Below, piece by piece: positions 53,290-61,228 of a stretch of 64,000 nucleotides of DNA. The position numbers were made by a program, and so were the translations under genes. Source of the stretch: Alcanivoracaceae bacterium (lineage in GTDB: Bacteria > Pseudomonadota > Gammaproteobacteria > Pseudomonadales > Alcanivoracaceae); assembly GCA_029210325.1 (NCBI GenBank), contig JARGPU010000002.1:1-64000 (forward strand), given 5' to 3'. The number at the start of each line of letters is the position of its first letter. Within the stretch, counting starts at the first letter, position 1. The notes beneath the pieces are model-generated. The model saw only the letters and a list, made by a program, of their open reading frames with translations. It was not told the origin of the DNA and ran no database searches.

Positions 53290-53574
53290 TTAAAACCAGA
53301 ACCGGATCCCGGCGACGTACCGGGTATCCTTGGTGGCATCGCCGTTGGCCCGCGCCTGATCGGCGGTGGCGCCAAAGGTGCCGTTCCACTCGATACCGAC
53401 ATAAGGGGCGAACTGGCGTGAAAACTCGTAGCGCAATCGCAGTCCCAGGGCGACATCGGACAAACCGCTACCCAGTCCGTTAACCGCATCGTCTTTGCCA
53501 TAGGCGGTCAGTTCAGCCCGAGGCTGTAAAATCAGGCGCTGGGTGAGTAGCAATTCGTATTCCGCTTCCTTCAT
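53290..53574 (-). pseudogene. copB 3' fragment
   Basis: The 94-codon piece EAEYELLLTQRLILQPRAEL, FAPYVGIEWNGTFGATADQA, RANGDATKDTRYVAGIRFWF matches the C-terminus of CopB, including the 60164-61228 copy in this window (QLVPYVGVEWASKFSKTADY, ARAAGESRQETRFVTGLSFRF). The first ~250 residues are absent, so it is a truncated CopB beta-barrel pseudogene. It lies between a CopR-type box and the Met/His-rich gene. Confidence 0.85.
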
Positions 53575-53677
53575 AGCTAATCCATAAGCAGCTAAACCAC
53601 GATGTAACCCTCCTATGGTTCTTGCCGTATTTACACAGAGTATATGGAAAATAACCTGACTTGAGCCTGACCTGAAA

Positions 53678-53693
53678 ATGACATTTATGTCAG
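53678..53693. promoter_or_regulatory. CusR/CopR-like box before the copB fragment/cus operon
   Basis: ATGAC-ATTTA-TGTCAG matches the ATGAC-N5-TGTAAT pattern, the right half TGTCA being the E. coli CusR form (ATGACA-N4-TGTCAT). It lies 104 bases upstream of the remaining copB ATG and could drive the minus-strand cus operon through the fragment. Confidence 0.65.
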
Positions 53694-53767
53694 AGATCGG
53701 GGTTGGGCCATCCGTCACTACAAAACGCACCGAGATACTTCTGAAATAAAAGCGAAGGGTTATGTTC

Positions 53768-53784
53768 CTTACAGAATTGTAATG
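53768..53784. promoter_or_regulatory. CusR/CopR-like box before the copper-storage gene
   Basis: CTTAC-AGAAT-TGTAATG has the right half intact and three of five left-half bases. It lies 113 bases upstream of the cysteine-rich copper-storage gene. The region 53575-53896 holds no gene, only these two sites. Confidence 0.5.
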
Positions 53785-53896
53785 AAGATCGCCTGAACGG
53801 GGTCAGTTCATGTCGGTCGTATTTCATGTGGGCGACTCTTGAAGGAGCTCTCAAGCAACTATGTTTAACGATGGAACAACGATTCCGGAGAACGCA

Positions 53897-54226
53897 ATGA
53901 CTAATTCCATGTATCAGTCCTGTATCCAGGCATGTTGGACATGTGCTCAGGCATGCGAAATGTGCGCTTCCGCGTGTCTGCGTGAGGAAGACGTGAAAGC
54001 GATGGCTCGTTGCATTGAGCTTGATCGGGACTGCGCAGATATTTGTTCGCTGGCGGCCGTATTAATGAGCCGTGATAGTGAACTGGCCAGGGAGTTTTGT
54101 GCGCTGTGTGCGAAGGTGTGCCGGGCCTGTGCGGAGGAATGCGGGAAACATCAGATGGATCACTGTCAAGAATGCGCGGAAGCTTGCAGGAAATGTGCAG
54201 AGGAATGCGAGCGGATGGCAGCGTAA
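53897..54226 (+). CDS. Cys-rich four-helix copper-storage protein (Csp-like)
   Basis: Start ATG 53897 is preceded by GGAG seven bases upstream; an ATG at 53861 has a poorer site. The 109-residue mature protein has 19 cysteines in CxxC and CxxxC spacing (SCIQACWTCAQACEMCASAC, REFCALCAKVCRACAEECGK, DHCQECAEACRKCAEECERM). This matches the DUF326/Csp four-helix bundle, which stores many Cu(I) ions in its core. There is no signal peptide, so it is a cytosolic copper store (Csp3-like). Confidence 0.88.
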   Translation: MTNSMYQSCIQACWTCAQACEMCASACLREEDVKAMARCIELDRDCADICSLAAVLMSRDSELAREFCALCAKVCRACAEECGKHQMDHCQECAEACRKCAEECERMAA

Positions 54227-54278
54227 TTCCTGGCCGCTGCCCTGTGGTTGCGGAGCTCCAGGGCAGCAATGTCGTCAT

Positions 54279-55685
54279 CTACTCCATTTTTAGAGGTAAT
54301 TGAACCTCAAACGTGGTTGCCTCCGTTGTGGAGAACGCTCTGATCTTCCCGCCGTGGGCTTCGATAATCGATTTCGTGATGGCCAAGCCCAGCCCGGCAC
54401 CTTCGCTGCTACGTTGGCGGGATGCGTCGAGCCTGTAGAATCGTTCAAAAATATGATTCAAATGCTCTTCAGGTATAGGTGGCCCTGGGTTCTGTATGCG
54501 GATTCTTACGTTACCGGAGTTCACTTGAAGGGTTGTGGTTACGCTCTGCCCCTCTGGCGTATGCCGGACTGCATTGGACAGCAAGTTACTCAAGGCGCGA
54601 CGGATCATTAGTCGGTCGCCATGGACATGAACTTGCTCTCCGGTATTTTCTAACAGCACCTCCCGCTCTTCTGCCCAGGCGCTGAAATAATCGAACAGGT
54701 TTCTCAGCTCTGACTGAAGATCGATATCGACCAGTTCCGGTTTCAGCAGCTGATTATCAGCCTGAGCCAGAAAAAGCATGTCACCGACCATCTTGGCCAT
54801 GCGATCATATTCTTCGAGGTTTGAATACAGCACTTCCCGGTACTGCTCCACGCTGCGCGCCTGGGTTAGCGCTACCTCAGTATGGGTTCTCAAATTGGTA
54901 ATGGGTGTGCGCAGTTCGTGCGCGATGTCACCGGAAAAATCCGATAGGCGTCGGAATACATCTTCAAGCCTACCAATCATTTCATTGAAGGAAATCGTCA
55001 GCTCTACCAACTCGGCGGGGACGGATCGCGGTTCAAGGCGAAAATCCATCTGATCAGACCTGATGCGTCTCATCTCTCGGCTGATACGTCGAATAGGAGC
55101 GTGTCCCTGGTAAACCGCGAACCAGGTTGCCAGAAGAACTATCAAGCACGCGGCAAGGGTGACAATCCGAAGGTGGTTCCGAAAGCCGTCCAGGTAATGC
55201 AGATGAAAGTCGATTCCTGTGGCGACCGCGAGTCTGAACCTGGCTTTGCCTTCAAGCCTGTCTGATTCAATCCACAAGACCGCACCACGAAAGGCTTCTT
55301 GATGATCATTCCAGCTCTCAACCGTATCGATAGTGATTTCTTCTACAGGTCGGGCAGTGCGGGCGAACGTGTCCAGATTGAAACCCGGTGTTGAGTAGAT
55401 CAATGACCCGCTATCGGTACTGATTCGGTATTGGGCGTTACGATGGCCTGTTACCACGCTAGCGAGACGCTGATGCAGTTCGTCGGCGGGTATATCGGCC
55501 GGTACGGTCGCGAGGAGGTATTGCAACGCCTGAACTACTGAATTGAGCTCATCCACATCCTGCTGGACGAAATGATTATTGATAGAGCGCTCCATCATCC
55601 AGCCAAAGGTGAGGAGAACAGCGGTTATCACAGCGCCAATGGAGACGGTGAGTCTAACGACCAGAGATAGCGGGCGTCTTTTCAT
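54279..55685 (-). CDS. copS: Copper-sensing histidine kinase CopS/CusS
   Basis: The 468-residue kinase has TM1 (LSLVVRLTVSIGAVITAVLLTF), a periplasmic sensor (about 35-175), TM2 (LRIVTLAACLIVLLATWFAVY), HAMP, HisKA with DFSGDIAHELRTPITNLRTH (His in GDIAHELRTP), and a C-terminal ATPase (GAGLGLAITKSIIEAHGGKI). It belongs to the heavy-metal sensor kinase family, is inner-membrane located, and senses periplasmic copper or silver. It follows copR by three bases, forming a two-gene operon. Confidence 0.93.
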   Translation of the reverse strand: MKRRPLSLVVRLTVSIGAVITAVLLTFGWMMERSINNHFVQQDVDELNSVVQALQYLLATVPADIPADELHQRLASVVTGHRNAQYRISTDSGSLIYSTPGFNLDTFARTARPVEEITIDTVESWNDHQEAFRGAVLWIESDRLEGKARFRLAVATGIDFHLHYLDGFRNHLRIVTLAACLIVLLATWFAVYQGHAPIRRISREMRRIRSDQMDFRLEPRSVPAELVELTISFNEMIGRLEDVFRRLSDFSGDIAHELRTPITNLRTHTEVALTQARSVEQYREVLYSNLEEYDRMAKMVGDMLFLAQADNQLLKPELVDIDLQSELRNLFDYFSAWAEEREVLLENTGEQVHVHGDRLMIRRALSNLLSNAVRHTPEGQSVTTTLQVNSGNVRIRIQNPGPPIPEEHLNHIFERFYRLDASRQRSSEGAGLGLAITKSIIEAHGGKIRAFSTTEATTFEVQLPLKME

Positions 55686-55688
55686 GGG

Positions 55689-56372
55689 CTAGCCTGGCTG
55701 TGTCACGTCAAGCATATAACCCATGCCGCGTACGGTATGAATCAGCTTTGGTTCAAAATCATCATCGATCTTCGCGCGCAGCCGCCGGATAGCAACATCG
55801 ATGACATTGGTGTCACTGTCAAAATTCATGTCCCACACCTGGGAAGCGATCAATGAGCGTGGTAACACTTCCCCTTGGCGCCGCACAAGGAGTTCAAGTA
55901 GGGTGAACTCCTTGTTGGTCAAGTTGATCCTCACGCCATGTCGCTGTGCGCGACGGCGAGGTATATCCAGCATCAGGTCAGCCACCTGGAGTTGATCCTG
56001 AAAAACCGGCGCAGCACCGCGCCGTAACAATGTACGTACTCGTGCCAGCAGCTCCGAAAAAGCAAAAGGCTTGACCAGATAGTCGTCCGCTCCCAATTCC
56101 AGACCCTTGACCCGGTCTTCTACACTGTCCCTTGCGGTGAGAAATAACACAGGCGTGGTGGATCTGGCCTCTCTCAATGACTGCATAATTCGCCAGCCAT
56201 CCACATCAGGCAGCATTACATCAAGGACAATCAAGTCATACGAGCCGGTAAGCGCCAGGTGGTGACCATCGAGCCCGGTCCGGGCGAGATCTACCACAAA
56301 GCCGGATTCCATGAGGCCCTGCCGGATATAATCCCCAGTTTTCACTTCATCTTCTACGATGAGAATCTTCAT
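55689..56372 (-). CDS. copR: Copper response regulator CopR/CusR (OmpR family)
   Basis: The 227-residue protein has an OmpR-type receiver with Asp51 in [16 protein letters not shown], then a winged-helix DNA-binding domain ([58 protein letters not shown]). Phosphorylated by CopS, it probably binds the ATGAC-N5-TGTAATG boxes listed here. One such box is about 100 bases upstream of its own gene. Confidence 0.95.
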   Translation of the reverse strand: MKILIVEDEVKTGDYIRQGLMESGFVVDLARTGLDGHHLALTGSYDLIVLDVMLPDVDGWRIMQSLREARSTTPVLFLTARDSVEDRVKGLELGADDYLVKPFAFSELLARVRTLLRRGAAPVFQDQLQVADLMLDIPRRRAQRHGVRINLTNKEFTLLELLVRRQGEVLPRSLIASQVWDMNFDSDTNVIDVAIRRLRAKIDDDFEPKLIHTVRGMGYMLDVTQPG

Positions 56373-56474
56373 CGTTCCACTCCGCTCTACAGTTCAGGCC
56401 AAGGAAGCCAGTCCATTTCATTGTCGTCAATATCAATTTTATAGTCTGAAATCTGCCCACAACATGACCAGAAA

Positions 56475-56491
56475 ATGACAAATATGTAATG
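56475..56491. promoter_or_regulatory. CusR/CopR-like box before copR
   Basis: ATGAC-AAATA-TGTAATG matches the shared pattern in full. It lies 103 bases upstream of the copR start and in the 317-base space between copR and the copper ATPase gene. That space holds no gene. Confidence 0.8.
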
Positions 56492-56543
56492 TTGGTGGCC
56501 GGAAGCTAGGTTATATCGGTGAGAAAAGCGTTGTTCGCATAAC

Positions 56544-56560
56544 ATGACTAAAATGTAATG
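56544..56560. promoter_or_regulatory. CusR/CopR-like box before the copper ATPase
   Basis: ATGAC-TAAAA-TGTAATG matches in full. It is 129 bases upstream of the ATPase ATG and 52 bases from the copR-proximal box, so the divergent pair has two sites. Confidence 0.8.
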
Positions 56561-56688
56561 CTTGCGGGAGCAGCCTGGTCATCTTTAACTAATAAGCTTA
56601 TGGCATCATGATTCATGTAATCTCCTCCTTTAAGAAGCCGCAAAAAACGCGGCGCAAATTGCCTGCTTATTTGAAAAGGTGCTTATCC

Positions 56689-59013
56689 ATGGTTCACGAT
56701 AATTCTGAGTCTCATTGTCATCACCATACACCCTCCCACACGGGCTCAGGGCTTACAGACCCGGTCTGCGGCATGGGTGTAACGGCAGACTCTGCCCAGC
56801 ATGTTGAGCATGCGGGTAAAACTTACTACTTCTGCAGCACCAAATGCATGAATAGATTCCAGCATGACCCTGAGAAGTTTCTTTCACCAACCCCGCCACC
56901 TCCCTCGGAAGCGGTCAAAGGCACAATTTATACGTGCCCGATGCATCCGGAAATACGTCAGGACAACCCCGGAACCTGCCCTAAATGCGGCATGGCACTT
57001 GAACCCCTGATGCCCAGTCTGGAAGATGACAATCCCGAGCTGGACGATTTTTCCAGGCGATTCTGGTGGACATTGCCTTTTACCGTCATTGTCACGGTGC
57101 TTGCCATGTTTGGGCCACAGCTTGGCTGGTTCGAGATGGCGACGCAAACGTGGATAGAGCTTGTACTGTCGCTTCCCGTGGTGCTGTGGGCCGGACAGCC
57201 GTTCTTCGTACGGGGTTGGCAATCAGTGGTCAACCGCAGTCCCAACATGTGGACGCTCATCGGCTTGGGTACCGGTGCCGCCTTCGTCTACAGCACGCTG
57301 GCAACCGTAGCTCCCGGTATATTTCCGGAAACATTCATGTCCATGGGGCGTGTGGCGGTTTATTTCGAAGCCGCAGTGGTGATCATTTCCCTTACGCTGT
57401 TTGGTCAGGTGCTGGAGCTTCGCGCGCGTTCCCAGACATCCGCTGCCATCCGGTCATTGCTCGGTCTGGCGCCCAAGACGGCCCGCCGTATCAATGCAGA
57501 CGGAACAGAAGAAGATGTACCGCTGACGCATGTGCATGAAGGTGATCGTTTACGCGTACGTCCCGGTGAGAAAGTTCCTGTCGATGGCATTGTTGAAGAG
57601 GGTGCAAGTTCTCTCGATGAATCCATGTTGACTGGTGAATCGTTACCCATCAGCAAGCGCCCGGGTGACAAGGTCATAGGGGCAACGATGAACACCTCTG
57701 GTGCACTTGTGATCCGGGCGGAGAAAGTCGGCTCGGCCACTGTGTTGTCACAAATTGTCCAGTTGGTGGCTCAGGCCCAACGCTCTCGGGCGCCGATGCA
57801 ACGGATGGCTGATTTGGTGGCGGGTTACTTTGTCATGGCGGTGGTAGCCATCGCCATCCTCACCTTGGTCGTGTGGGGCATGTTCGGCCCGCAGCCAAGC
57901 TGGGTCTATGGCCTGATCAATGCGGTCGCTGTTCTGATCATCGCTTGCCCTTGTGCGCTGGGGCTCGCAACGCCCATGTCAGTCATGGTTGCTACCGGAC
58001 GAGGCGCAACCCAGGGTGTTCTGTTTCGTGATGCAGCAGCAATAGAAAATCTGCGCAAAGTCGATACGCTCATCGTAGACAAGACCGGCACCTTGACAGA
58101 AGGCCGACCCGCATTCGATCAGGCTGTTTCCGCTGGCGAGTTGGACGCCGATGAAATCTTGCGCCTGGCTGCCAGCCTCGATCAAGGCAGCGAGCATCCT
58201 TTGGCTGACGCTATTGTCAGCGCTGCGCGCGAACGTAATTTGGTGCTCAGCCCAGTGGACGACTTTGACTCGGGTAGCGGCATAGGCGTACGGGGCAAGG
58301 TTGAAGGCAAAACACTGCTGTTGGGCAACACTGCGTTCATGCAGCAGGATAACGTCAATGTTGATGGCCTGGCTGCCACCGCTGAGGGATGGAGGACAAA
58401 GGGTGCGAGTGTGATGTACCTGGCGGTTGACGGCACACTGGTCGGCCTACTCGCCGTTTCCGACCCCATCAAACAGAGCACCCCTGAAGCGGTACAGGCG
58501 CTCAAGGCCGCGGGAATCAGGGTCATCATGGCTACTGGTGACGGTATTTCAACGGCAAAAGCGGTCGCCGAACAACTAGGCATAGACGAAGTTCATGGCG
58601 AAGTGAAACCGGCCGACAAGCTGAATCTGGTTGATAAGCTTCAATCAGAAGGTTGCATCGTTGCGATGGCGGGCGACGGCATCAATGATGCTCCGGCACT
58701 GGCCAAGGCGAATGTCGGTATTGCTATGGGAACCGGGACGGACGTAGCGATGAACAGTGCGCAAGTCACCTTGGTAAAAGGAGACCTGCGGGGTATCTCG
58801 ATTGCCCGGGATCTGTCAAACAAGACTGTTCTTAATATGAAGCAGAACCTGGGTTTTGCGTTTATTTATAATGCGCTAGGCGTTCCGCTGGCCGCTGGCG
58901 TTCTGTACCCGTTTGCCGAGCTGCTTCTGTCACCGATGTTTGCAGCCCTGGCGATGAGTCTGAGTTCAGCGTCCGTTGTATTCAACTCACTGCGGCTTCG
59001 CGGTTCGGTTTAA
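56689..59013 (+). CDS. Copper-exporting P-type ATPase (YHS/HMBD N-terminus)
   Basis: The start at 56689 ([15 protein letters not shown]) is preferred over 56608 because it begins the His-rich part. Instead of HMA domains, the N-terminus has a YHS domain ([40 protein letters not shown]) and a heavy-metal-binding segment ([20 protein letters not shown]). The transport core has TGESLP, the CPC motif in [32 protein letters not shown] and [20 protein letters not shown]. It pumps Cu(I) out of the cytosol. It is 774 residues, and a terminator follows. Confidence 0.95.
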   Translation: MVHDNSESHCHHHTPSHTGSGLTDPVCGMGVTADSAQHVEHAGKTYYFCSTKCMNRFQHDPEKFLSPTPPPPSEAVKGTIYTCPMHPEIRQDNPGTCPKCGMALEPLMPSLEDDNPELDDFSRRFWWTLPFTVIVTVLAMFGPQLGWFEMATQTWIELVLSLPVVLWAGQPFFVRGWQSVVNRSPNMWTLIGLGTGAAFVYSTLATVAPGIFPETFMSMGRVAVYFEAAVVIISLTLFGQVLELRARSQTSAAIRSLLGLAPKTARRINADGTEEDVPLTHVHEGDRLRVRPGEKVPVDGIVEEGASSLDESMLTGESLPISKRPGDKVIGATMNTSGALVIRAEKVGSATVLSQIVQLVAQAQRSRAPMQRMADLVAGYFVMAVVAIAILTLVVWGMFGPQPSWVYGLINAVAVLIIACPCALGLATPMSVMVATGRGATQGVLFRDAAAIENLRKVDTLIVDKTGTLTEGRPAFDQAVSAGELDADEILRLAASLDQGSEHPLADAIVSAARERNLVLSPVDDFDSGSGIGVRGKVEGKTLLLGNTAFMQQDNVNVDGLAATAEGWRTKGASVMYLAVDGTLVGLLAVSDPIKQSTPEAVQALKAAGIRVIMATGDGISTAKAVAEQLGIDEVHGEVKPADKLNLVDKLQSEGCIVAMAGDGINDAPALAKANVGIAMGTGTDVAMNSAQVTLVKGDLRGISIARDLSNKTVLNMKQNLGFAFIYNALGVPLAAGVLYPFAELLLSPMFAALAMSLSSASVVFNSLRLRGSV

Positions 59014-59036
59014 GCTGGATACGTCGAGGGGGTAGC

Positions 59037-59070
59037 GGAAAATGGCGAGTCTCTACTCGCCATTTTTCTT
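59037..59070 (+). terminator. Rho-independent terminator after the copper ATPase
   Basis: AATGGCGAGT and ACTCGCCATT form a perfect 10-bp stem with a 4-base loop, followed by TTTCTTCGG and preceded by an A run. It ends the ATPase transcript, 27 bases after the stop. Confidence 0.88.
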
Positions 59071-59116
59071 CGGTTTTTCTAGCTATAAGAAAGTACCCCG
59101 TATCGCACACCCTGCG

Positions 59117-59587
59117 TCATTGATGACGCAGGGTGGTTTGTTTCTGCGCCTGTAGAACCTCAGCTGGCCAGGTACTTTTGATGTAAGCCAGCACCGCGAC
59201 AATATCTTCATCAGTCAAAATATTTCGGTATGCGGGCATATCGCTTTCGTAGTCGGGCGGTGCGGTTCTGCCGGGTACCAGGCCATTTTTCACCATATCC
59301 ACCAGCATGGCATCCGAGTGGTGCCACGTGTGCCCGGTTTGATCATGGGGCGGGGCAGGTAATCTCCCATTGGGTAGACGTTGACGCCAGTTTTCCTGCC
59401 CTTGCAGCGACTCTCCATGACACACCGCGCAATGTATTGTGTAGATGGACTGGCCAAGCGTGACCTGATTCTGATCGGCTGGATCTATAAACTCGGGTCC
59501 AGACACATGTGTGGCCGTATAAAGGAAGGCGACGGCGCCAACTATCGCAACGCCGATCGCTCCGAAGACTTGATTTCTTCCAGGCAT
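59117..59587 (-). CDS. Cytochrome c of the cop operon
   Basis: The 156-residue protein has an N-terminal anchor (QVFGAIGVAIVGAVAFLYTATHV) and one haem motif IHCAVCHGESLQGQENWRQR. The Met ligand candidate is YESDMPAYRNIL. It is the last gene of the cop operon, adjacent to the cupredoxin (the two abut). Role inferred: electron carrier for the multicopper oxidase/cupredoxin pair. Confidence 0.85.
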   Translation of the reverse strand: MPGRNQVFGAIGVAIVGAVAFLYTATHVSGPEFIDPADQNQVTLGQSIYTIHCAVCHGESLQGQENWRQRLPNGRLPAPPHDQTGHTWHHSDAMLVDMVKNGLVPGRTAPPDYESDMPAYRNILTDEDIVAVLAYIKSTWPAEVLQAQKQTTLRHQ

Positions 59588-60097
59588 CTATCTATCTCTG
59601 ATGACTTCGACTGTGCCTACCATCCCCGCCTCGGTATGGCCTGGAATGAGGCATGCAAAATCAACCTTGCCCGGCTGATCAAACTGCCACACCAGACCGC
59701 CTACCTTGCCTGGTTGTAGAGTAATCATGTTCGGCTCTTCGTGTTCCATACCAGGTGCTGCCAGCATTTCAGCTGCATGCGCCTTGAGCTCTTCTATTGA
59801 GCCAATCACCATTTCATGCGGCACCTGTCCTACGTTCTTGATAAAAAAACGAACTGTTTCGCCCGCTTCAACCTGGATATTGCTGGGAGTGAAGCGCATG
59901 TGGTCATCCATGATGATGTCAATCGTCCGGGAAACGTTCGCCGGATCGCCGGGCTGACCCACTGTAGAAGTAGCGTGCGACATGGTCGACATGTCATGTC
60001 CGTGCATTCCGTGCATGTCGTGCCCGGAGTGGTCAACTGCTGCGATAGCAAAGGCTGGCAGCAGACTGAACGCGAGAATGGTAAAAGTCTTTTTCAT
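59588..60097 (-). CDS. Periplasmic cupredoxin (type 1 copper, CopI-like)
   Basis: The 169-residue protein has a signal peptide (MKKTFTILAFSLLPAFAIAA), a Met/His-rich start (DHSGHDMHGMHGHDMSTMSH) and a cupredoxin domain. Type 1 copper ligands are visible: His in NVGQVPHEMVIG, then Cys-His-Met in DFACLIPGHTEAGMVGT. It is a soluble periplasmic electron or copper carrier. It stands 66 bases after copB and directly before cytochrome c in the same operon. CopI-like proteins are known from copper islands. Confidence 0.88.
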   Translation of the reverse strand: MKKTFTILAFSLLPAFAIAAVDHSGHDMHGMHGHDMSTMSHATSTVGQPGDPANVSRTIDIIMDDHMRFTPSNIQVEAGETVRFFIKNVGQVPHEMVIGSIEELKAHAAEMLAAPGMEHEEPNMITLQPGKVGGLVWQFDQPGKVDFACLIPGHTEAGMVGTVEVIRDR

Positions 60098-60163
60098 AGT
60101 GAATGCTCTCCAAGAGTCGATTAATGGGGTAGCTGATAGAACTACCCAGTTAAAAAGCCGTTG

Positions 60164-61228
60164 TTAGAAGCGGAAGCTCAGGCCAGTCACAAAGCGGGTT
60201 TCCTGTCTGGACTCTCCCGCTGCCCGGGCGTAATCCGCTGTTTTACTGAATTTGCTAGCCCATTCCACACCAACATAAGGGACCAGCTGTCGAGTTATTT
60301 CGTATTTAACGCGTAATCCAGCAGTGCCATCGGTCAAACCACTGCCGATTCCCCAGCGCTCATCGTCTTTGCCATGAAAGTTCACTTCCATCCGCGGTTG
60401 CAAGTAGAGCTTCTGGGTTAGTCTGATGTCGTATTCCGCTTCCAGGGCCAGGGCAGTACGTCCGCTCGGGCCGACGTAAGCGGTTGCATCTACTTCAAAC
60501 CAATAGGGCGCCAGTCCTTTGAAGCCGAATGCCAGCCACTCTCGATTCGGCGCGCCGTCTGCATGGTCAAACCGAAAACCAAGCTCGGTATCCCAAAAGG
60601 TAGAAACTGCATGGCGCCATAGCAGTTGCGTCTCGGACTCCTGTAGCTTACCGCCAGCCACGTCACCTTCTGCCTTGATCACAGCGCGGTTATAGGTGCT
60701 GCCATACCAGGCCTCGCCCTCATATGCCGCCCATTCCTCGCCTCGCGCCTTGACGTACTCCAACCGGTCGAAGTAAACGGAACCGAAGTTATGCATGTCC
60801 GACATGATTAGCGCATCTGCTGGGGGTAGAGCATATTGACCCGCATTGCGCACATAGCCATCGGAGTAGGCATCGGGATCGCGAGCATCTGCCGGGGCCG
60901 AACCGCCTTGCATCTGCATATCGCCGTGATCCATTTCGCCACTGCCGTGATCCATATCTGACATTGAGCCATGGTCCATACCTGTCATGTCCATGGAACT
61001 ATGATCCATATCCGACATGTTCATGGTTTCATGATTCATGCCAGCGGCCTCCGCAGGTACGCTGGACTCCGGCGCGACAGGCATGTGGTCTGCGTGTCCT
61101 GCATGTTGGGTTTGCCCATAGGCAAAAACGGGCATCACAGCTCCTGTAGCCATCACTGCGGCAAGGAGTTTCTTTTTCAAGGGATTGTTCATGATCCGGA
61201 TGCCTGATGTGTTAAGCGTTGTTTTCAT
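60164..61228 (-). CDS. copB: Copper resistance outer-membrane protein CopB
   Basis: Start ATG 61228 overlaps the copA stop (ATGA), so translation is coupled; MNNPLKKKLLAAVMATGAVM at 61192 is an alternative. The 354-residue protein has an N-terminal Met/His region (MNHETMNMSDMDHSSMDMTG, MDHGSMSDMDHGSGEMDHGD) and a C-terminal outer-membrane beta-barrel typical of CopB/PcoB. The C-terminus matches the truncated copy at 53290-53574. It works with CopA in copper sequestering in the outer membrane. Confidence 0.92.
   Translation of the reverse strand: MKTTLNTSGIRIMNNPLKKKLLAAVMATGAVMPVFAYGQTQHAGHADHMPVAPESSVPAEAAGMNHETMNMSDMDHSSMDMTGMDHGSMSDMDHGSGEMDHGDMQMQGGSAPADARDPDAYSDGYVRNAGQYALPPADALIMSDMHNFGSVYFDRLEYVKARGEEWAAYEGEAWYGSTYNRAVIKAEGDVAGGKLQESETQLLWRHAVSTFWDTELGFRFDHADGAPNREWLAFGFKGLAPYWFEVDATAYVGPSGRTALALEAEYDIRLTQKLYLQPRMEVNFHGKDDERWGIGSGLTDGTAGLRVKYEITRQLVPYVGVEWASKFSKTADYARAAGESRQETRFVTGLSFRF

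Noticed and set aside
53575-53730. Extension of the copB frame to a full protein (146 codons)
   Set aside because: The first 52 codons do not resemble CopB and run through the promoter box; only the last 94 match.
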